64,000 nucleotides of DNA from Chloroflexota bacterium (GCA_009838915.1 VXQT01000013.1:520194-584193); one strand, 5' to 3'; shown: positions 39,573 to 49,030, counted from the first letter of the stretch. Notes: generated by a model from the letters alone, not told the origin. Numbers and translations are program-made.

Positions 39573-40252
39573 GACGCAGCCTCGCCTTTCGCCGCCGCGA
39601 TGAACGCGCGGATTTTCTCTCGGTCTTTGGTTCCGTCGGTCTCGAGGCCTGACGAGGCATCGACGGCCCAGGGACGCACGGCGCGGACTGCCTCGGCAAC
39701 GTTGTCCGGGTTGAGCCCGCCGGCCAGGACCAGCGGTCGGCGTGCCGCCACTTCCCCCGCGATTGTCCAGTCAATCCGCTGTCCCATGCCGCCGCCCTGC
39801 TTCGACCTGGAGTCGAGCATCGTGATGGTGTTCGGCGCGCGATCGATCTCGCGCATCACCGTTCCGGCGTCCATCCCATTGCCCACGTGAACGACCCGCA
39901 CGACGGCGCGCCGAATGCGCCCCGCCAGCGCCGGGTGTTCGCCGCCGCTGAGTTGGACCAGATCCAGATCGACCTGATCGAGCACTCGCGCAATCTCGTC
40001 GACCGACTGTCCCGCGAAGACGCCTACCAGCAGGGGCTGCTCGGCCGCATGGCGCTCTCGCTCGACGGCTTCGGCTGTCGCTTCCGCGATTTCGACGCGC
40101 GGCCCCAGCTCGCGACGGACTGCGCGGGCGACATCGAGGTCGATTCGTCTCGGAGCGTTGGCGAAGATCATCCCAATCTCGTCCGCGCCAGCCTCGCGCG
40201 CCCAGACGGCGTGTTCAACCGCTCGCACCGAACAGACCTTGACAAACGTCAT
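39569..40252 (-). CDS. trpF: Phosphoribosylanthranilate isomerase
   Basis: 227 aa. [11 protein letters not shown] holds the catalytic Cys and [13 protein letters not shown] the catalytic Asp, followed by [14 protein letters not shown]. It performs the Amadori rearrangement that makes CdRP. A short stretch ([16 protein letters not shown]) makes it slightly longer than usual. It overlaps trpC and trpB by 4 bp each. Confidence 0.95.
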   Translation of the reverse strand: MTFVKVCSVRAVEHAVWAREAGADEIGMIFANAPRRIDLDVARAVRRELGPRVEIAEATAEAVERERHAAEQPLLVGVFAGQSVDEIARVLDQVDLDLVQLSGGEHPALAGRIRRAVVRVVHVGNGMDAGTVMREIDRAPNTITMLDSRSKQGGGMGQRIDWTIAGEVAARRPLVLAGGLNPDNVAEAVRAVRPWAVDASSGLETDGTKDREKIRAFIAAAKGEAAS

Positions 40253-41034
40253 CGGCCCAACAGCTCTCGCGCTTTGGCATACGGGTCCCTGGCCGAAGAC
40301 AGCGCTTCGCCGACCAAGACTGCGTTGACGCCGCAGGCTTCCATCCGCTTCATGTCCTCGCGAGTGCGCACGCCGCTGGCAGCGACGACCGGAACGGAGG
40401 GCGGAATCAGGTCTCTCAGACGCTCCGTGGTGCCTAGGTCCTCTTCAAATGTGTGCAGATCGCGATTGTTGATCCCGATGGCGGCGGCGCCGGCTGCCAG
40501 CGCCATCTCGGTCTCGGCCTCGTCGGTGACCTCGACGAACGCGGTCAGACCGAACTCTTCGCCTGCCCGGGACAGCGACGTGAGCTCGCCGGCGTCGAGC
40601 GTCTTGGCGATCAGCAGGTAGGCGTCCGCGCCCAGCGCGGCCGCTTCCGCGACCTGGTACGGATCGACATGGAACTCCTTGCGAAGCAGGGGCACGCCGC
40701 TGTCGGCCAGCGCCTCGGCTGCTTCACAGAGGTCCTGATCAGTGGCGAAGAACGCCGGCGACGTCAGCACCGACACGGCGACCGCGCCGATTTCGCGATA
40801 GGTGCACGCGAGATCGGCCGGCGAGAGGTCGGGAGCGAACAGCCCCTTGGATGGTGAGCCCCGCTTGACTTCGGCCATGAGTCCGACGCCGGGCTGCATC
40901 AACGAGGCCACGAAGTCGCGCCGCTGCGTCCGTGCTTTTGCGCGCTCGCAGAGTTCCGCCATTGGTACGGCGGACTTTCGCGCCTCAACAGCCTCGCGGG
41001 TCTCTGCAACGATGCGTTCGAGCACGGATGCCAT
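40249..41034 (-). CDS. trpC: Indole-3-glycerol phosphate synthase
   Basis: 261 aa from the ATG at 41034, which matches the family N-terminus (VLERIVAETREAVEARK). The track start 19 codons earlier lies inside trpD. Key motifs are AEVKRGSPSKG, LLRKEFHVDPYQV and INNRDLHTFEEDL. It closes the indole ring from CdRP. It touches the trpD end by one base and overlaps trpF by 4 bp. Confidence 0.96.
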   Translation of the reverse strand: MASVLERIVAETREAVEARKSAVPMAELCERAKARTQRRDFVASLMQPGVGLMAEVKRGSPSKGLFAPDLSPADLACTYREIGAVAVSVLTSPAFFATDQDLCEAAEALADSGVPLLRKEFHVDPYQVAEAAALGADAYLLIAKTLDAGELTSLSRAGEEFGLTAFVEVTDEAETEMALAAGAAAIGINNRDLHTFEEDLGTTERLRDLIPPSVPVVAASGVRTREDMKRMEACGVNAVLVGEALSSARDPYAKARELLGR

Positions 41035-42098
41035 TATGTAGACTCCAACGCTTCGGAATCGGCGGCGATGGCCTGGGATCGCTCGACCCATAGATCCAGC
41101 TTACGCAGCGCGCGCTGATCGTCGATGCATTCGGCCGCGCGGCTGACGCCCTCAGCGAAGGTGGGCGCCTCCTCAGCGGCCAACAGTCCTGCAGCGGCGT
41201 TGAGCGTGACAAAGCCGGTCAGCGCCGAGGTCTTGCCGCCGAGCACATCCCGCATCATCGACGCCGACTGCTCCGCCGTGTCGCCGCCGCGCACCGCCGC
41301 CAGCGGCACGGGCCTGATCTGGAAGTCCTGAGGAGACACGGTGAACTCGGTCACGCGGTCGCCGTCAATCTGCCAGCAGGTGGTCTCGCCGTCGGGTGAG
41401 ACTTCGTCCAATCCTTCGTGTCCGTGCGCGACCAGCCCGCGCTGCACGCCGAGCCGCCCCAACGCGGCAGCCATCAGCGGTCCGAGTTCGGGTCGCGCGA
41501 CGCCGATCAGCTGGTGCGTGGCGTGGGCGGGATTGGTTAGCGGTCCCAGGATGTTGAACACCGTGCGGACACCGATGCGACGTCGGATTGGCGCAACGTG
41601 GCGCATCGCCGGATGGAACGCCTGGGCAAAGAGGAAGCCGAAGCCGACTTCGCGGATCAGCGTCGCGGCCTGGTCAGGATTGACGCTGATCTGTCCGCCG
41701 AGCGCTTCGAGCACGTCGGCGCTGCCGACGCTTGAGGACATTGCACGATTCCCGTGTTTCGCGACTGGTACGCCGCAACCGGCCATGACGAACGCGGCGG
41801 CAGTGGACGAGTTGAACGCGTGCCTACCGGAGCCGCCGGTACCGGCGGTGTCGGCGAGTCGAGGCAGGTCGGCCAGGTCGACACGTAAGGCATGCGCCCG
41901 CATGGCGCGGGCGAGTCCGACGACTTCATCAACGGACTCGCCCTTCACTCGCAGACCGGCCAACAGGGCCGAGGCCTGGACCTCGTCTGCTTCGCCCGAC
42001 ATCAGTGCGTCCATAGCGGCCGAAGCTTCGTGATCGGACAGACTTCTCCTCTCGTCAACGACGGCTGTCAGCGCCGCACCCAGATCCGCGTCAGTCAC
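41034..42098 (-). CDS. trpD: Anthranilate phosphoribosyltransferase
   Basis: 354 aa from a GTG at 42098, overlapping the trpG stop by 8 bp. The track ATG at 42191 lies well inside trpG. The PRPP-binding glycine loop is [14 protein letters not shown], and [15 protein letters not shown] and [12 protein letters not shown] are typical. It transfers the phosphoribosyl group to anthranilate. Confidence 0.95.
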   Translation of the reverse strand: MTDADLGAALTAVVDERRSLSDHEASAAMDALMSGEADEVQASALLAGLRVKGESVDEVVGLARAMRAHALRVDLADLPRLADTAGTGGSGRHAFNSSTAAAFVMAGCGVPVAKHGNRAMSSSVGSADVLEALGGQISVNPDQAATLIREVGFGFLFAQAFHPAMRHVAPIRRRIGVRTVFNILGPLTNPAHATHQLIGVARPELGPLMAAALGRLGVQRGLVAHGHEGLDEVSPDGETTCWQIDGDRVTEFTVSPQDFQIRPVPLAAVRGGDTAEQSASMMRDVLGGKTSALTGFVTLNAAAGLLAAEEAPTFAEGVSRAAECIDDQRALRKLDLWVERSQAIAADSEALEST

Positions 42099-42699
42099 GG
42101 GTGAAGGCCTCGGACTGGTCGAGAAAGTTCTGCAGGATTGCGTGGCCGGTCTTTGTGCGGATCGATTCGGGATGGAACTGGACGCCCTCAATCGGATACT
42201 CGATGTGGCGCATACCCATCAGGATCCGGCCGCTGCCGTCTATCCGCTCGCACCATGCCGTCGGCACGATCTCGTCGGGTAGGGTGTCCGGTTCGACAAT
42301 GAGCGAGTGATAGCGGGTCGCCTCGATTGGATTGGGGAGTCCTGCGAACACGCCTGAGCCGTCGTGTTCGATCGAGGAGACCTTGCCGTGCCGGATCTCG
42401 CCGGCCGGACCGACCGTCGCGCCGAATGCATCGCCAATTGCCTGGTGTCCCAGGCAGACGCCGAGCGTGGGGATAGTCGGGCTGAATCGTTGCAGCACCG
42501 GCACACTCACGCCGGCCTCCTTCGGCGTCTTGGGACCGGGTGAGATCACGATCCGCCGAGGCTCGAGCGATTCGATCTCGTCGAGTGTGATCTGGTCGTT
42601 GCGATGCACCACCACATCGGCGCCCAACTCGCAGAGGTACTGGTAGAGGTTGTAAGTGAACGAGTCGTAGTTGTCGATCAGCAGCGTATCAACCGCCAT
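42091..42699 (-). CDS. trpG: Anthranilate synthase component II (glutamine amidotransferase)
   Basis: 202 aa from the ATG at 42699 with AGAGG upstream. [14 protein letters not shown] opens the class I amidotransferase. The nucleophile Cys is in [14 protein letters not shown] and the His-Glu pair is in GVQFHPESI. It supplies ammonia to TrpE; the same subunit may also serve PabB. It is separated from trpE by two genes of unrelated families, unlike the usual direct trpE-trpG adjacency, and overlaps the preceding CMD gene by 11 bp. Confidence 0.95.
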   Translation of the reverse strand: MAVDTLLIDNYDSFTYNLYQYLCELGADVVVHRNDQITLDEIESLEPRRIVISPGPKTPKEAGVSVPVLQRFSPTIPTLGVCLGHQAIGDAFGATVGPAGEIRHGKVSSIEHDGSGVFAGLPNPIEATRYHSLIVEPDTLPDEIVPTAWCERIDGSGRILMGMRHIEYPIEGVQFHPESIRTKTGHAILQNFLDQSEAFTRD

Positions 42700-43495
42700 C
42701 GTTCGCCTCTTCTCGTTCACGGAGGATGCGGCGCAAGGTGCGGTAGCCCTCGACCGCCCGCGGGAAACCGCAGTAAGGCGCTGCAGTGGCCATCACGCCT
42801 TCAAGCTCTCTCTCGGTGACGCCGTGGTTGAGCGCGCCGGGGATATGGAACTGCAACTCGTCGGGCTTGCTCAGCGCGACCAGGATCGAGACCACAACCA
42901 GCGAGCGGTCGCGGCGAGAGAGCTGGGAGCGCGACCAGAGGTCGCCAAATGCGAACTCGAAGGCGAGCTTGCCTACCGTCCCGATGCGCTCCATCCCTGC
43001 GAGCGCCTCTGCCGGGTCCTGGGCTTCGTCGCGGCCATTGAGCGTGCGCATCACATCGACGGCGTCGCGGTGGCGCTGGTCGTCGTCCTTGTACTCGGCC
43101 GGCGGGATCACGTAGGGCTGGCCGTCGGTCTCGCTCCACATGCCAACCAGGACGTTGATCATCTCGTTGCCGGCCGGGAATCCGGAGTAACCCGCGATTT
43201 GCAGTGCGATCTCGGTCATTTCCTCTCGCGAGAGGCCGTTGGCCGGACCGAAACTGGCATGGAATCGGACCGCCTGCAGGCGTTCGAGCGCGCCCAGCAT
43301 GGCCAACGCGACGATGTTGCGGTCGCGCCGCGAGAGTTCGTCACCTTGCCAGACCTGGCCAAAGATGTAGTCAACGACGTAGCTGCCAAATGCGCCGGTG
43401 CGCTGCTCGGCAGCCGCGGCGAAGCCGACCGGCTGGCCGGTCATCTCGGCCAGCAACTCGCTACCCGCCTGGCGTCGTTCCGCGTGCGTAGTCAT
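42689..43495 (-). CDS. Tandem carboxymuconolactone decarboxylase (CMD/AhpD-like) protein
   Basis: 268 aa with two CMD domains: [23 protein letters not shown] in the first half and [23 protein letters not shown] in the second, each followed by a helical [15 protein letters not shown]-type segment. The AhpD redox CxxC is absent, so a lactone decarboxylase or non-redox role is more likely than peroxidase recycling. It sits between trpE and trpG within the operon and overlaps trpG. Its role there is unknown. Confidence 0.82.
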   Translation of the reverse strand: MTTHAERRQAGSELLAEMTGQPVGFAAAAEQRTGAFGSYVVDYIFGQVWQGDELSRRDRNIVALAMLGALERLQAVRFHASFGPANGLSREEMTEIALQIAGYSGFPAGNEMINVLVGMWSETDGQPYVIPPAEYKDDDQRHRDAVDVMRTLNGRDEAQDPAEALAGMERIGTVGKLAFEFAFGDLWSRSQLSRRDRSLVVVSILVALSKPDELQFHIPGALNHGVTERELEGVMATAAPYCGFPRAVEGYRTLRRILREREEANDGG

Positions 43496-43504
43496 CTCGG
43501 TGCC

Positions 43505-44224
43505 TCAATCCTCGTGGTCGTTCGATTGCGAGCAGTCTAGGCTTGCGTTCCGTCCCAGCTCGGCGGCGATGACGCCGACCTGCTCCAGTTCCCGACGCGT
43601 CCAGCCCAGCGACAGGGCCTTCTGGAAGTCCGCATCCAAGTCGAGATCACGTCCGAGCGCAGCGCCCGCCGCGACGCCAGCCGCAATACGAGTCAACGCG
43701 GCAATGCGGTCCGTCAGCGAGTCGAGCGCCGGCTGCGGAGTTGCGGGGGTTGGAACATCCTCGGCGAACAGGTCCTCCAGAGAGGTACTCGCCTCAAAGT
43801 CCCAGCCCGAGTCCAGGCGTTCGATGACCGTGGCCAGCAGTTCGCCTTGCTGCTCAGGCAGTTCAGCAAGCGCCGACGACGCGTCCCACCACTCCACGGC
43901 GTCGAACGGATTCGACTCGTCGTCCGGCGCGCCGTCGAGGGCCTCCTTGACCGTGACCAGGTAGGCGTTGTGGATCGTGTGTCGTCGGCTTGCAGGTTCG
44001 GGGCCGTACACCGTGTGGGCGTAGACCGCGCGGACGCGCTGGCGCATGAGCTGAGCGAAAAGCCGCGGTACGGTGTCGTCCGGTTCCTCACTCAGCGGCG
44101 TCACATCGCCGGGCAGCCACCATTGGCCGGGCCAGAGCGCCTCGCGGCTGCGGCGGCGCAGCAACATGACCCGGCCCTGGTCGTCGAACATGACGCCGTA
44201 GCCGATGATCAGCGACTCAGACAT
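43505..44224 (-). CDS. Degenerate Nudix-like domain fused to CMD-like helical C-terminus
   Basis: 239 aa. The N-terminal 135 residues look like a Nudix fold (GYGVMFDDQGRVMLLRRRS, then WWLPGD), but the Nudix box REUXEE is replaced by RLFAQLM, so pyrophosphohydrolysis is doubtful. The C-terminus (LTRIAAGVAAGAAL...LGWTRRELEQVGVIAAELG) resembles one CMD-like helical unit, as in the next gene. It shares one base with the trpE stop, so it is coupled to trpE. No function can be assigned. Confidence 0.55.
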   Translation of the reverse strand: MSESLIIGYGVMFDDQGRVMLLRRRSREALWPGQWWLPGDVTPLSEEPDDTVPRLFAQLMRQRVRAVYAHTVYGPEPASRRHTIHNAYLVTVKEALDGAPDDESNPFDAVEWWDASSALAELPEQQGELLATVIERLDSGWDFEASTSLEDLFAEDVPTPATPQPALDSLTDRIAALTRIAAGVAAGAALGRDLDLDADFQKALSLGWTRRELEQVGVIAAELGRNASLDCSQSNDHED

Positions 44225-45732
44225 CAGTAGCCCCGGACCCCGCGCGCGCTCGACCCGGCGCGTGATCGCTCCTCGGCCAGGTCGAGCGCGGTGAACATGC
44301 CCATCGCCTTGTTGACAGTTTCATCGAATTCGAACGTTGGTGTGGAGTCGAAGACAATCCCTCCGCCGGCCTGCACCGAGGCGACGCCGTCCTGCATGAC
44401 GATCGTGCGGATCGTGATGGCCGTCTCCATGTTGCCGCCAAAGCCGAAGTAACCGAGCGCGCCGGCATAGGGACCGCGTTGATCCTCCTCCAGCTCGGAG
44501 ATGATCTCCATCGCGCGGATCTTGGGCGCGCCGGAGACCGTTCCGGCCGGGAACGTGGCGCGAACGGCGTCGAATGAACTCGCGCCGTCAGCCAGCTCCG
44601 CCTCGACGTGCGAGACCAGGTGCATGACGTGGCTGTAGCGCTCGACGTCGAGCTCCTGGGTGACGCGCACCGTGCCGGGTTTGGCGACGCGGCCGATGTC
44701 ATTGCGGCCCAGGTCGAGCAACATCACGTGCTCGGCGATCTCCTTCTCGTCGGCACGGAGTTCCGCTTCCAGAGCGCGATCCTCGTCGTCGTCCAGGCCC
44801 CGCCGGCGCGTGCCGGCAATCGGATGCGTCGACACCTTGCCGTCCTCGACAATCACCAGCAGCTCGGGGGATGTGCCGACGATTTGATGGTCGTCCATCT
44901 CCATGTAGTAGGTGTACGGCGAGGGATTCACAGTACGCAGCGTGCGATAGACGTTGAATGGATGCACGAACGTCTCGCGTGAGAAGCGCTGCGAGTAGAC
45001 GCACTGGATGATGTCGCCGGCGACGACGTAGTCGATGATCTGCTTGACGTCGGAGAAGTACGCCTCGCGCTCCATGTTGGATCGGATCGCGCTGGAGTGG
45101 CCGACCGGCTCGGGCGCGTCGCCGGGCGGGATCGGTCGGTCGGACTGCAGGCGCTCGACCAGTTCGTCGATCCGAAACTCGGCAGCTCGGTAGGCGGCTT
45201 CGACATCACCGTCGAGTCGCGCGTGCGTGACAACCTTGATCACGTGCTTGAGATGATCGAAAAGCAGCACGGTATCAACGAACTGGAACAGCGCTTCCGG
45301 CAGACCGTGCGGATCGTGGCCGGCGGGATGGACTCGAGGTTCGAAGTGTCGGATTGCCTCGTACGAGAGGTAGCCCACCGCGCCGCCGTGGAATGGCGGC
45401 AGATCGGAGTTGGGCACGAGTTCGAAACGGCTCAGCTCGGCTTCCACCTCGTCGAGCGGATCAACACCGCCGCCCGACGGAGCGCGGAACACTCGGTAGG
45501 GCTCAGTGCCGATGAAGGAGTAGCGGCTGGGACGCTCGCCGCCCTCGACCGATTCGAGCAGGAACGAGTATGCGCCGCGCTTGACCTTGAGAAAGGCGGA
45601 GACGGGGGTTTCGAGATCGGCCAGGACTTCGCGGTAGATTGCCGCGAAGTTGCCTCGCCCCGACACAGTTGCCTCGGATGCCAACTGCTTGAATTCATCG
45701 AGGCTTGGGGTGAGTTCACCGGTAGACGGCAT
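44224..45732 (-). CDS. trpE: Anthranilate synthase component I
   Basis: 502 aa from the ATG at 45732, preceded by AGGAG at nine bases; the track start lies in the leader region. Chorismate-binding motifs include GTSPELLV, HPIAGTRRRG, LDLGRNDIGRV, the TFPAGTVSGAPKIRAME segment and QAGGGIVFDS. It makes anthranilate from chorismate and ammonia. It begins the trp part of the cluster, preceded by its own promoter and an attenuator-like leader. Confidence 0.97.
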   Translation of the reverse strand: MPSTGELTPSLDEFKQLASEATVSGRGNFAAIYREVLADLETPVSAFLKVKRGAYSFLLESVEGGERPSRYSFIGTEPYRVFRAPSGGGVDPLDEVEAELSRFELVPNSDLPPFHGGAVGYLSYEAIRHFEPRVHPAGHDPHGLPEALFQFVDTVLLFDHLKHVIKVVTHARLDGDVEAAYRAAEFRIDELVERLQSDRPIPPGDAPEPVGHSSAIRSNMEREAYFSDVKQIIDYVVAGDIIQCVYSQRFSRETFVHPFNVYRTLRTVNPSPYTYYMEMDDHQIVGTSPELLVIVEDGKVSTHPIAGTRRRGLDDDEDRALEAELRADEKEIAEHVMLLDLGRNDIGRVAKPGTVRVTQELDVERYSHVMHLVSHVEAELADGASSFDAVRATFPAGTVSGAPKIRAMEIISELEEDQRGPYAGALGYFGFGGNMETAITIRTIVMQDGVASVQAGGGIVFDSTPTFEFDETVNKAMGMFTALDLAEERSRAGSSARGVRGY

Positions 45733-45785
45733 GGGAACAGGCTCCTGGGATGGACGCGGCGTACGGCACTCTGCGCGGTAAGCAA

Positions 45786-45846
45786 CCACGTCGGCGGGAC
45801 GACTCAGCCTGCGCCTCGCCAGACCCCCTGTCCGCCCGACGTGTGG
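45786..45846 (-). promoter_or_regulatory. Attenuator-like hairpin in trpE leader
   Basis: On the transcript, CCAC-(AC)-GUCGG-(GC)-GGAC pairs with GUCC-(CG)-CCGAC-GUGG, giving 13 pairs with one bulge and one internal loop, followed by UUGCUU. The leader ORF's second Trp codon and its stop lie in the loop. The same CGGAC (45830-45834) can instead pair with GUCCG at 45858-45862. Mutually exclusive pairing next to Trp codons fits attenuation; the U-run is weak. Confidence 0.5.
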
Positions 45847-45905
45847 CAGTGCGAGGACGGACGCGTGCGCATCCCCATCTCACCCATTGACCACAGCGCG
45901 GACAT
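45804..45905 (-). CDS. trpL: Putative trp leader peptide (33 aa, two Trp codons)
   Basis: This short ORF is not in the track. An AGGAG lies six bases before its ATG, and it encodes MSALWSMGEMGMR... with Trp at 5 and 29 before a TGA. It starts 24 bp after the promoter -10 and ends 72 bp before trpE. Its stop and last Trp codon fall inside the loop of the long hairpin. Two separated Trp codons are fewer than in classical leaders, so function is inferred. Confidence 0.5.
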   Translation of the reverse strand: MSALWSMGEMGMRTRPSSHCHTSGGQGVWRGAG

Positions 45906-45928
45906 CGCGTGCTCCTGTTCCTCTGCGC

Positions 45929-45956
45929 ATCCTATGGGAGTGGTCGGAGTTGTCAA
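45929..45956 (-). promoter_or_regulatory. Sigma70-type promoter for trpE
   Basis: On the minus strand TTGACA, 16 bp, then TAGGAT. The -35 hexamer is perfect and contains the gmk stop codon (TGA). It precedes the leader ORF and trpE, so the trp genes can be transcribed separately from tyrA-aroA-gmk. Confidence 0.65.
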
Positions 45957-46564
45957 ACCTTGCGCGTGACATTTGCACCGGCGGATTGCGTTCTCCTGGC
46001 GTTGATCGCGTCGACGAGTTGTCGTGCGGCGCGATCGTGGCCGTCGTCGTGATTGACGATGACCAGGTCAAACCAATCAGCTTCGGCCATCTCGGCTTCG
46101 GCCTCGGCGAGACGGGCGGCCATTTCCTCGTCGGATTCGGCGTCGCGGGAGCGCAGGCGGCGTTCGAGCGAGGCGATGTCGGGGGCAGTGATGAAGACGA
46201 GGAACGGGTAATCGAGTTTCTGTTTGAGTGTGCGCGCGCCCTCGACATCGGTGCGCAAGACTACGGTGCGTCCCTGGTCGAGCAGGTCGTCAACTGCAGC
46301 GCGCGGGACGCCACTGCGATGTCCGTATGAGGTGACGTGCTCGAGAAAGGCGTCCTCGGCGATCCAGCGCTGAAACTCTTCCTCGGAGAGGAACACGTGA
46401 TGGACGCCGTCGACTTCTCCCTGGCGTGGCGCTCGGGTCTTGGCCGTGGCCACCTTGGCCAGCGACCGGTCGAGGCCCATCGCCGCGTTGATTACGGTGT
46501 CCTTTCCGGCGCCTGAAGGCCCGGAGATGACCACCACCAGTGGCGCAGGCTCAGACGGCGACAT
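45953..46564 (-). CDS. gmk: Guanylate kinase (divergent)
   Basis: 203 aa from the ATG at 46564; the first 120 residues of the track ORF are an out-of-frame shadow of aroA. The P-loop is GPSGAGKDT instead of the usual GKST. GMP-binding features remain: KTRAPRQGEVDGVHHVF and FLEHVTSYGHRSGVPR, although the usual Tyr of xDYxF is His. It phosphorylates GMP. It overlaps the end of aroA by 14 bp, so it is co-transcribed with aromatic genes. Confidence 0.82.
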   Translation of the reverse strand: MSPSEPAPLVVVISGPSGAGKDTVINAAMGLDRSLAKVATAKTRAPRQGEVDGVHHVFLSEEEFQRWIAEDAFLEHVTSYGHRSGVPRAAVDDLLDQGRTVVLRTDVEGARTLKQKLDYPFLVFITAPDIASLERRLRSRDAESDEEMAARLAEAEAEMAEADWFDLVIVNHDDGHDRAARQLVDAINARRTQSAGANVTRKV

Positions 46565-47855
46565 GGCGCAGTCGATCCAGGTCGCGCCAGAAGCCGGGAT
46601 ACGAGATCTCGACCGCGTCCGCCCGCCTGATCGTGGTCGGACCGGACTCCGATTCGGAGGCGAGCGCGGCGACGGCGGCCGACATCGCGATCCGGTGGTC
46701 GCCGTGCGAGTCCACTGTCGCGCCCTGCAGTTGTCCGCCGACGACTCGCATGCCGTCCGGCCGCTCCTCAACCTCGACACCCATTGCTCGGAGCATCGAC
46801 GCCGTCGCCGCGATCCGATCCGACTCCTTGACCCGCAGCTCTGCGGCGTCGCGGATCTCGGTGACGCCCTGCGCGAGCGCCGCAGCAACGGCCAGCGTCG
46901 GGAGTTCGTCCACGGCCCGGACAATCATCTCATCGTCGAGCAGCACTCCATGCAGCGGTCCGCCGCGTACCACCAGATCGGCGACCGGCTCACCCGACGC
47001 TTCTCGCAGGTTGCCGAGTTCGATCCGCGCGCCCATTTGTCTCAGCGCGTCGATCACCCCGGTTCGCCTCGGATTTACGCCGACATTGGGCAAGTTGAGC
47101 TCAGAACCGGGAATCATCGCAGCGGCGATCATCCAGTAGGCCGCCGCACTGATGTCGCCGGGCACCTCGACGTCGCGCGGACGCAGCGGGGCGCCGGGAT
47201 GGATGCGGATGGTTGCGCTGTCAGCTTCAATCTGTGCGCCCATCGCGGCCAGCATGCGCTCGGTGTGATCGCGCGACGGTCCGGGCTCGACGATCCGGCT
47301 CGGCTCGCCTGCGCGCAGGGCGGCGAACACAATGCAGCTCTTGACTTGCGCACTGGCGACCGGCAGTTCGCCGTCGAATCCACGCAGGCTCTCGGTTCCG
47401 CCATCGACCCAGAACGGCGCTGTAGCGGCGGAGTCAACCCGCACACCCATTTGCTCGAGGGGATCGAGCACTCGACGCATCGGTCGTGAACGCAACGAGT
47501 GGTCGCCGTCGAAGCCGCTTCGGAAGGGGAGTCCCGCGGCGACTCCGCTGAGCAGGCGGATTGAGGTACCACTGTTGCCGCAGTCGAGCACGCCATCGGC
47601 AGGGCGGAATTCGTCCTGTCCCGGACTACGGACCAGGATGCGGTCGTCCGACTCGTCGAATTCAACCCCCCACTGTCGCAGGCAGGTCATGGTCGAGCGG
47701 CAGTCGGCGCTGTCCAGCAGACCGTAAATCTGGGCTTCGCCCGGTGCGAGGGCGTTGCAGATCAGGGCCCGATGTGAGATTGATTTGTCGCCGGGCACGC
47801 GCAACGTGCCGCGAAGCGGGCCACCTGGACGGACCACGAATTCGTCGCTCATCAA
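46551..47855 (-). CDS. aroA: 3-phosphoshikimate 1-carboxyvinyltransferase (EPSP synthase)
   Basis: 434 aa. PGDKSISHRALI binds phosphoshikimate, LDCGNSGTSIRLLSG binds PEP, and DGDHSLRSRPM, the KSCIVFAAL segment and KESDRIAA follow. The NSGTSIRL loop looks like the class I/III type rather than a clearly glyphosate-tolerant variant; this is not resolvable by eye. It makes EPSP, the precursor of chorismate. It starts one base before the tyrA stop codon. Confidence 0.96.
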   Translation of the reverse strand: MMSDEFVVRPGGPLRGTLRVPGDKSISHRALICNALAPGEAQIYGLLDSADCRSTMTCLRQWGVEFDESDDRILVRSPGQDEFRPADGVLDCGNSGTSIRLLSGVAAGLPFRSGFDGDHSLRSRPMRRVLDPLEQMGVRVDSAATAPFWVDGGTESLRGFDGELPVASAQVKSCIVFAALRAGEPSRIVEPGPSRDHTERMLAAMGAQIEADSATIRIHPGAPLRPRDVEVPGDISAAAYWMIAAAMIPGSELNLPNVGVNPRRTGVIDALRQMGARIELGNLREASGEPVADLVVRGGPLHGVLLDDEMIVRAVDELPTLAVAAALAQGVTEIRDAAELRVKESDRIAATASMLRAMGVEVEERPDGMRVVGGQLQGATVDSHGDHRIAMSAAVAALASESESGPTTIRRADAVEISYPGFWRDLDRLRHVAV

Positions 47856-48884
47856 TCAGCCGCGCCTCCAGCGCCCGCGGCGCGCCTGGTGCTCTTTCTC
47901 GCGTGCTTCGCTGCGCTTGGTCATCTGGCGCACGCGGTCATAGAGCCGCGGACTGACCAACAGCGAAGCCATCTGCGACGTGGCGTCGGGAATTTCAGGG
48001 GATGCGCCCGCATCGGGATCCATGTCGTCGCCGCCCAGGAATCGGGCGTGATTGATCTGGGCGGTCGAGAACTCGCGGAAGACATCCTCTTCCGTCTCGT
48101 CGAGCAGATTGCGAACCCGGTCAAGCTCGAGCACGAGACGATCGATCCAGTGTTTGACCTGCTCGCGATTGGTGACCGCGATTTCGGTGGTCAGGCTGGG
48201 ATCGCCGGAGTTGTAGGCGGTCATGGCGCGGAAGGTGTCGCCGGCGGCGCGACCGAAGTCGGGCCAGCCGTCGGAACCGCGCAGCATCGTGAACAGGGCG
48301 GACGAGACGACGAGCGGCAGGTGCGAGACCCCGGCCATCACGTAGTCGTGCTCGGCCGCATCGAGAAAGTGCGGTGTCGCGCCGAGCTCGCGGACCATGC
48401 CCAGCACCGACTTGACACTTGTCTCGGAAGCGGTCGGAGAGGGGCTGAGGAACCAGCGCTTACCGCGGAACAGGTCGGCGCTGGCGTTGTCGATTCCGAA
48501 CGCCGAGGCGTCACCCGCCATCGGGTGTCCACCAACGAAGGACACGCCGTTGGGCAAGTGCTGCTGCGCCCAAGTGCCGATCTGGACTTTGGAGGCGGCA
48601 GTGTCGGTCACGACTGCGCCTCGTCCAAGGTGCGGGGCGATCTCCTCCATCAGCTCGGATGTCGCCGCCGGCGGCGTCGCGAGCACGACCAGTCCTGCGC
48701 CCTCGACGGCTTCGCGCGGAGATGAACAGACGCGGTCAACGGCGTCCTGCTTGCCGGCCGCGTTGCGCGCCGGGCGCCAGTCGTCGAAGCCGACAACCTC
48801 GGTGTCCTTCAGTTTGGCCGCGAGCAGCCCCATGCCGATCGAACCGCCGATGTAGCCCAATCCAAGTATCGCAATCCGAGCCAC
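47856..48884 (-). CDS. tyrA: Prephenate dehydrogenase
   Basis: 342 aa. The NAD-binding N-terminus is GLGYIGGSIGMGLL. TDTAASKVQI, GGHPMAGD and MAGVSHLPLVVSSAL (catalytic His) identify the TyrA family. The C-terminus is a basic tail (KRSEAREKEHQARRGRWRRG) without an ACT domain. It oxidises prephenate to 4-hydroxyphenylpyruvate for tyrosine. It is the first gene of the supra-operon and divergent from the transglycosylase gene. Confidence 0.94.
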   Translation of the reverse strand: MARIAILGLGYIGGSIGMGLLAAKLKDTEVVGFDDWRPARNAAGKQDAVDRVCSSPREAVEGAGLVVLATPPAATSELMEEIAPHLGRGAVVTDTAASKVQIGTWAQQHLPNGVSFVGGHPMAGDASAFGIDNASADLFRGKRWFLSPSPTASETSVKSVLGMVRELGATPHFLDAAEHDYVMAGVSHLPLVVSSALFTMLRGSDGWPDFGRAAGDTFRAMTAYNSGDPSLTTEIAVTNREQVKHWIDRLVLELDRVRNLLDETEEDVFREFSTAQINHARFLGGDDMDPDAGASPEIPDATSQMASLLVSPRLYDRVRQMTKRSEAREKEHQARRGRWRRG

Positions 48885-49030
48885 GCCGGCCTCCTGTACT
48901 CGCCGATCTCGCAGACGCGCTGCGCTTGTCGCTCACGATATCGCAGCGGCATTGGACGCAAGCGGGACCGGACACCGTGATAGAGTCGGTACGCGTGGCA
49001 GCGCGAGGCTCTGGCGGGGCCGACGGGGCG

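Noticed and set aside
45769-45800. T-box-like UGG...ACCGCG upstream of trpE
   Set aside because: The UGGN and ACCGCG parts are separated by extra bases and no stem I or specifier loop is visible.
46565-46924. N-terminal 120 residues of the 323-aa gmk ORF
   Set aside because: They overlap aroA out of frame and carry no domain; Gmk starts at 46564.
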